This document shows positions 40,520 through 42,530 of a stretch of DNA of 42,530 nt, piece after piece. Source of the stretch: Akkermansiaceae bacterium (GTDB lineage: Bacteria > Verrucomicrobiota > Verrucomicrobiia > Verrucomicrobiales > Akkermansiaceae); the NCBI GenBank assembly GCA_026421245.1, contig JAPKDJ010000031.1:1-42530 (forward strand). Reading direction: 5' to 3'. Position numbers and translations under genes: made by a program. Under the pieces are notes generated by a model. It saw only the letters and a list, made by a program, of their open reading frames with translations, made no database searches and was not told the DNA's origin. Position 1 is the stretch's first letter. Each line of letters starts with the position of its first letter.

Positions 40520-42382
40520 ATGAAGCAACCCACCTCCAAAACTCTATTGATCGGCCTCGCCGGACTGGCTGGCGCAATTTTTTTGATCACAACCATGGTC
40601 AGGCCAGATCCGGATGGTCCTGCTCCAGATGTATTGAGCGGCCCGATAAAGACGCGTCGTGCGAAGGACTATCAACGTCCGACCCAGATCGCAGCGGACG
40701 GAGATTCAACCAAGATCGCATTCTCCAGCGCTGGAGCAAAGACGGCCGCCGATGTACAATTGGAGAACCTCGATCCGGGCAAGGCCGGTTGGGACTCCGA
40801 GTTGCAAAGCGACGCTGCCGCCCGCGCACTCACTCTGATTTTCGACAACGACGGTATCGACAAGCCGGTCACTGAGGACTTCCGGGGAACCCCGCTCAGA
40901 CCTGATCTGGTTGAGATCTACTCCAGTGACGGGATCCTAGTGCGTCGCTTGCAAGGCGGACAGTCTGCTGACGAAGTCCTCACCTTGGACAAGATCGCCT
41001 TCCTCAAGGCGCTCCCAAAACAGCATGGCACTAGAAAGATCATTCGCATTACCCAGGGCGGGGACGATTTTTCCACGCGGGTCATCGCCTCCACCCACGA
41101 TGAGTCCGTGGCCGGGCAATGGCGGCAGACCACCAGCGTATGGGATTGCGACTGGGCATTTTCCGCTCTCGAACCTGGCGAACCGCCACGGCTAAAACAA
41201 CTCACCCTGCTTTCCCACGAAGAGGTCACACGCACCGGACAGAAACCGTTGTTCGAAGACGTTGCTGGCAACGTGCTACCAGAAGAAATCGGTCCGCACG
41301 ATTCGCCGGTGACACATTGGGCGCGAACGCTGACCAAGATCGATGACATGCATTTTACCGGGCACCACGGAATCGCGGTCGGCGATGCGAATGGCGACGG
41401 GCTCGACGATCTCTATGTCTGTGATGGCGGCGGTTTGCCCAACCGGCTGTATTTGCAGAACCCGGACGGCACCACCCGCGACGTTTCGGCGCAGGCTGGC
41501 GTCGACTGGCTCGAGTCTTCCAAGTCGGCGCTGTTCCTCGATCTCGACAATGATGGCGATCAGGATCTAGTCGTCGCGACAGTCGCCCTGCTGCTCGTAT
41601 TGGAAAACGATGGTAAGGCAACCTTCTCGCTGCGCGGTGGAATTCCCGGCATGTCGAACCCGCAGTCTTTGTCCGCGGCTGACTACGACGGCGATGGCGA
41701 TCTCGATCTATTCGTCTGCAACTATGGCGCCGATTCATCTGCCGGCGGTCTGCGTGGATCAACGGCCGGACCACCACTGCCGTTTAACGATGCCGAAAAT
41801 GGTGGTCGCAATGCGCTCCTGAAAAACGGTGGGAATTTGCAATTTTCTGATGCCACCAGCGCCGCCGGGATCGCTGCGGGTGGCGACCGCTGGAGCTTCG
41901 CTGCCTCATGGGAGGACTACGACAACGACGGCGACCAGGATCTCTACGTTGCCAACGACTTCGGCCGCAACAACCTGTTCCGCAATGACGCCGGTCAATT
42001 CACGGATGTCGCTGGAGCTGCCAGCGTGGAGGACATTTCCTCCGGGATGTCGGTGGCGTGGGGCGACGCCAACCGCGATGGGAGAATGGATGTCTACGTC
42101 AGTAATATGTTCTCGTCCGCCGGTGGGCGCGTTGCTTTCCAGCGACAGTTCGGCAAGGGCAATCCGGGCGCGACCGCCGATTTCCAGCGGATGGCACGCG
42201 GCAACACCCTCTTCCTTGGAAACGATAACGGTAAATTCAACGACGCGAGCGAGTCTGCCGGGGTCAATGTCGGCCTTTGGGCATGGAGTTCGCAATTCGC
42301 GGATCTCAACAACGACGGTTGGCAGGACTTGCTCGTCGCAAATGGTTACATGACCAACCAGGTCGGCGGTCCCGACTTGTGA
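40520..42382 (+). CDS. FG-GAP repeat (ASPIC/UnbV-type) protein, cut by TGA
   Basis: From ATG 40520 this 620-codon frame has an N-terminal anchor (residues 8-28), a 200-residue region of unknown type, and then at least six calcium-binding FG-GAP blades: GDANGDGLDDLYV, LDLDNDGDQDLVV, ADYDGDGDLDLFV, EDYDNDGDQDLYV, GDANRDGRMDVYV and ADLNNDGWQDLLVANGYMTN. A TGA at 42380-42382 ends the frame, yet the same frame goes on with further family sequence. An earlier TTG at 40466 is less likely as a start. The protein is probably surface-exposed; its neighbour is the giant lamin-tail protein 110 bases upstream. Confidence 0.85.
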   Translation: MKQPTSKTLLIGLAGLAGAIFLITTMVRPDPDGPAPDVLSGPIKTRRAKDYQRPTQIAADGDSTKIAFSSAGAKTAADVQLENLDPGKAGWDSELQSDAAARALTLIFDNDGIDKPVTEDFRGTPLRPDLVEIYSSDGILVRRLQGGQSADEVLTLDKIAFLKALPKQHGTRKIIRITQGGDDFSTRVIASTHDESVAGQWRQTTSVWDCDWAFSALEPGEPPRLKQLTLLSHEEVTRTGQKPLFEDVAGNVLPEEIGPHDSPVTHWARTLTKIDDMHFTGHHGIAVGDANGDGLDDLYVCDGGGLPNRLYLQNPDGTTRDVSAQAGVDWLESSKSALFLDLDNDGDQDLVVATVALLLVLENDGKATFSLRGGIPGMSNPQSLSAADYDGDGDLDLFVCNYGADSSAGGLRGSTAGPPLPFNDAENGGRNALLKNGGNLQFSDATSAAGIAAGGDRWSFAASWEDYDNDGDQDLYVANDFGRNNLFRNDAGQFTDVAGAASVEDISSGMSVAWGDANRDGRMDVYVSNMFSSAGGRVAFQRQFGKGNPGATADFQRMARGNTLFLGNDNGKFNDASESAGVNVGLWAWSSQFADLNNDGWQDLLVANGYMTNQVGGPDL

Positions 42383-42530
42383 AGTTTCTACTGGCGGCAG
42401 GTCGTGTCGCCATCACCGACGGATTTCACCGACAAGGAGGCGGTTGGTGAGTATGCAAATGCCTGGGCCGCCATCATGAAATCGGCGCGCTCAGGAAGTT
42501 CGTGGAGCGGCTCGGAGACGAACCGCACTT
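42383..42530 (+). pseudogene. in-frame continuation of the FG-GAP protein after TGA
   Basis: Directly after the TGA the same frame encodes SFYWRQVVSPSPTDFTDKEA, then ANAWAAIMKSARSGSSWSGS and ETNRT to the window edge with no further stop. The FFWRQVV and SGxSWSGxExN stretches are typical of full-length ASPIC/UnbV-type proteins just after the last FG-GAP blade, so the TGA interrupts one gene rather than ending it. A single change from GGA to TGA would explain it. Confidence 0.7.

Noticed and set aside
42380..42382. TGA as selenocysteine
   Set aside because: The site is in a tail region of an FG-GAP protein with no redox role, family members have ordinary residues there, and no SECIS-like hairpin was apparent.
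1..42530. CRISPR array, tRNA, rRNA or intact insertion sequence
   Set aside because: No regularly spaced repeats, cloverleaf-like stretches with CCA-type ends, rRNA-like segments or transposase frames with terminal repeats were recognised by eye. A tRNAscan and ISfinder search would be decisive.

Overview
The window looks like chromosomal DNA from a member of Verrucomicrobiota. The evidence is the mix of families rather than any marker RNA: a secreted sulfatase beside an SGNH/DUF1080 fusion, lamin-tail and FG-GAP surface proteins, many Verrucomicrobia-style lipoproteins, a PIN-PhoH ATPase, a eukaryote-type glycogen branching enzyme, a SET-domain protein and an Mla/MCE lipid transport system. 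No rRNA, tRNA, CRISPR array or intact insertion sequence was seen.

Layout. 0-2.3 kb: a pair of tiny overlapping membrane-protein genes and a secreted protein of unknown function. 2.3-2.8 kb: gene debris, including the C-terminus of an SMP-30/gluconolactonase. 3.0-4.8 kb: mlaF and mlaD, for inter-membrane lipid transport. 4.8-7.7 kb: SGNH-DUF1080 esterase/glycosidase-like protein, a signal peptidase scrap and a convergent sulfatase. 7.8-12.6 kb (mostly minus strand): a ydcH-like gene broken by an amber codon, a PUR-alpha-like DUF3276 protein, tRNA-dihydrouridine synthase, DUF58, a TIM-barrel sugar isomerase-like protein, a dead peptidase remnant and Fur. 12.6-15.4 kb: lipoprotein, menC and menE (menaquinone synthesis), with an outer-membrane barrel scrap between the last two. 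15.5-18 kb: phoH, an RbsD/FucU-like lipoprotein and a Mini-RNase III-like protein. 18-20 kb: parB with an M28 peptidase downstream. 20-25.4 kb: secreted protein, SET protein, thioredoxin-fold protein without cysteines, M50-like membrane peptidase and glgB. 25.6-29.1 kb: methyltransferase, pdhB and pdhA, flanked by debris.

29.3-34.5 kb is a minus-strand operon: a GalU-like nucleotidyltransferase, a 1104-residue protein fusing a fucokinase-type GHMP kinase (N-terminal) to a UDPGP-type pyrophosphorylase (C-terminal), a 59-residue protein, and the MlaE permease. The fusion order is the reverse of the known FKP enzyme, and this operon is the most promising candidate for an undescribed nucleotide-sugar system. 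34.85-42.53 kb carries a giant secreted lamin-tail/CotH-like protein with a duplicated module, one copy of which splits a lamin-tail domain, followed by an FG-GAP/ASPIC-UnbV protein whose reading frame is interrupted by TGA and then continues to the window edge.

A striking general feature is the amount of gene wreckage: at least seven recognisable fragments or nonsense-interrupted genes in 42 kb. Either this lineage is shedding genes or the assembly has base errors; two of the interruptions look like single G-to-T changes. All functional statements come from reading motifs by eye; no database search was run.
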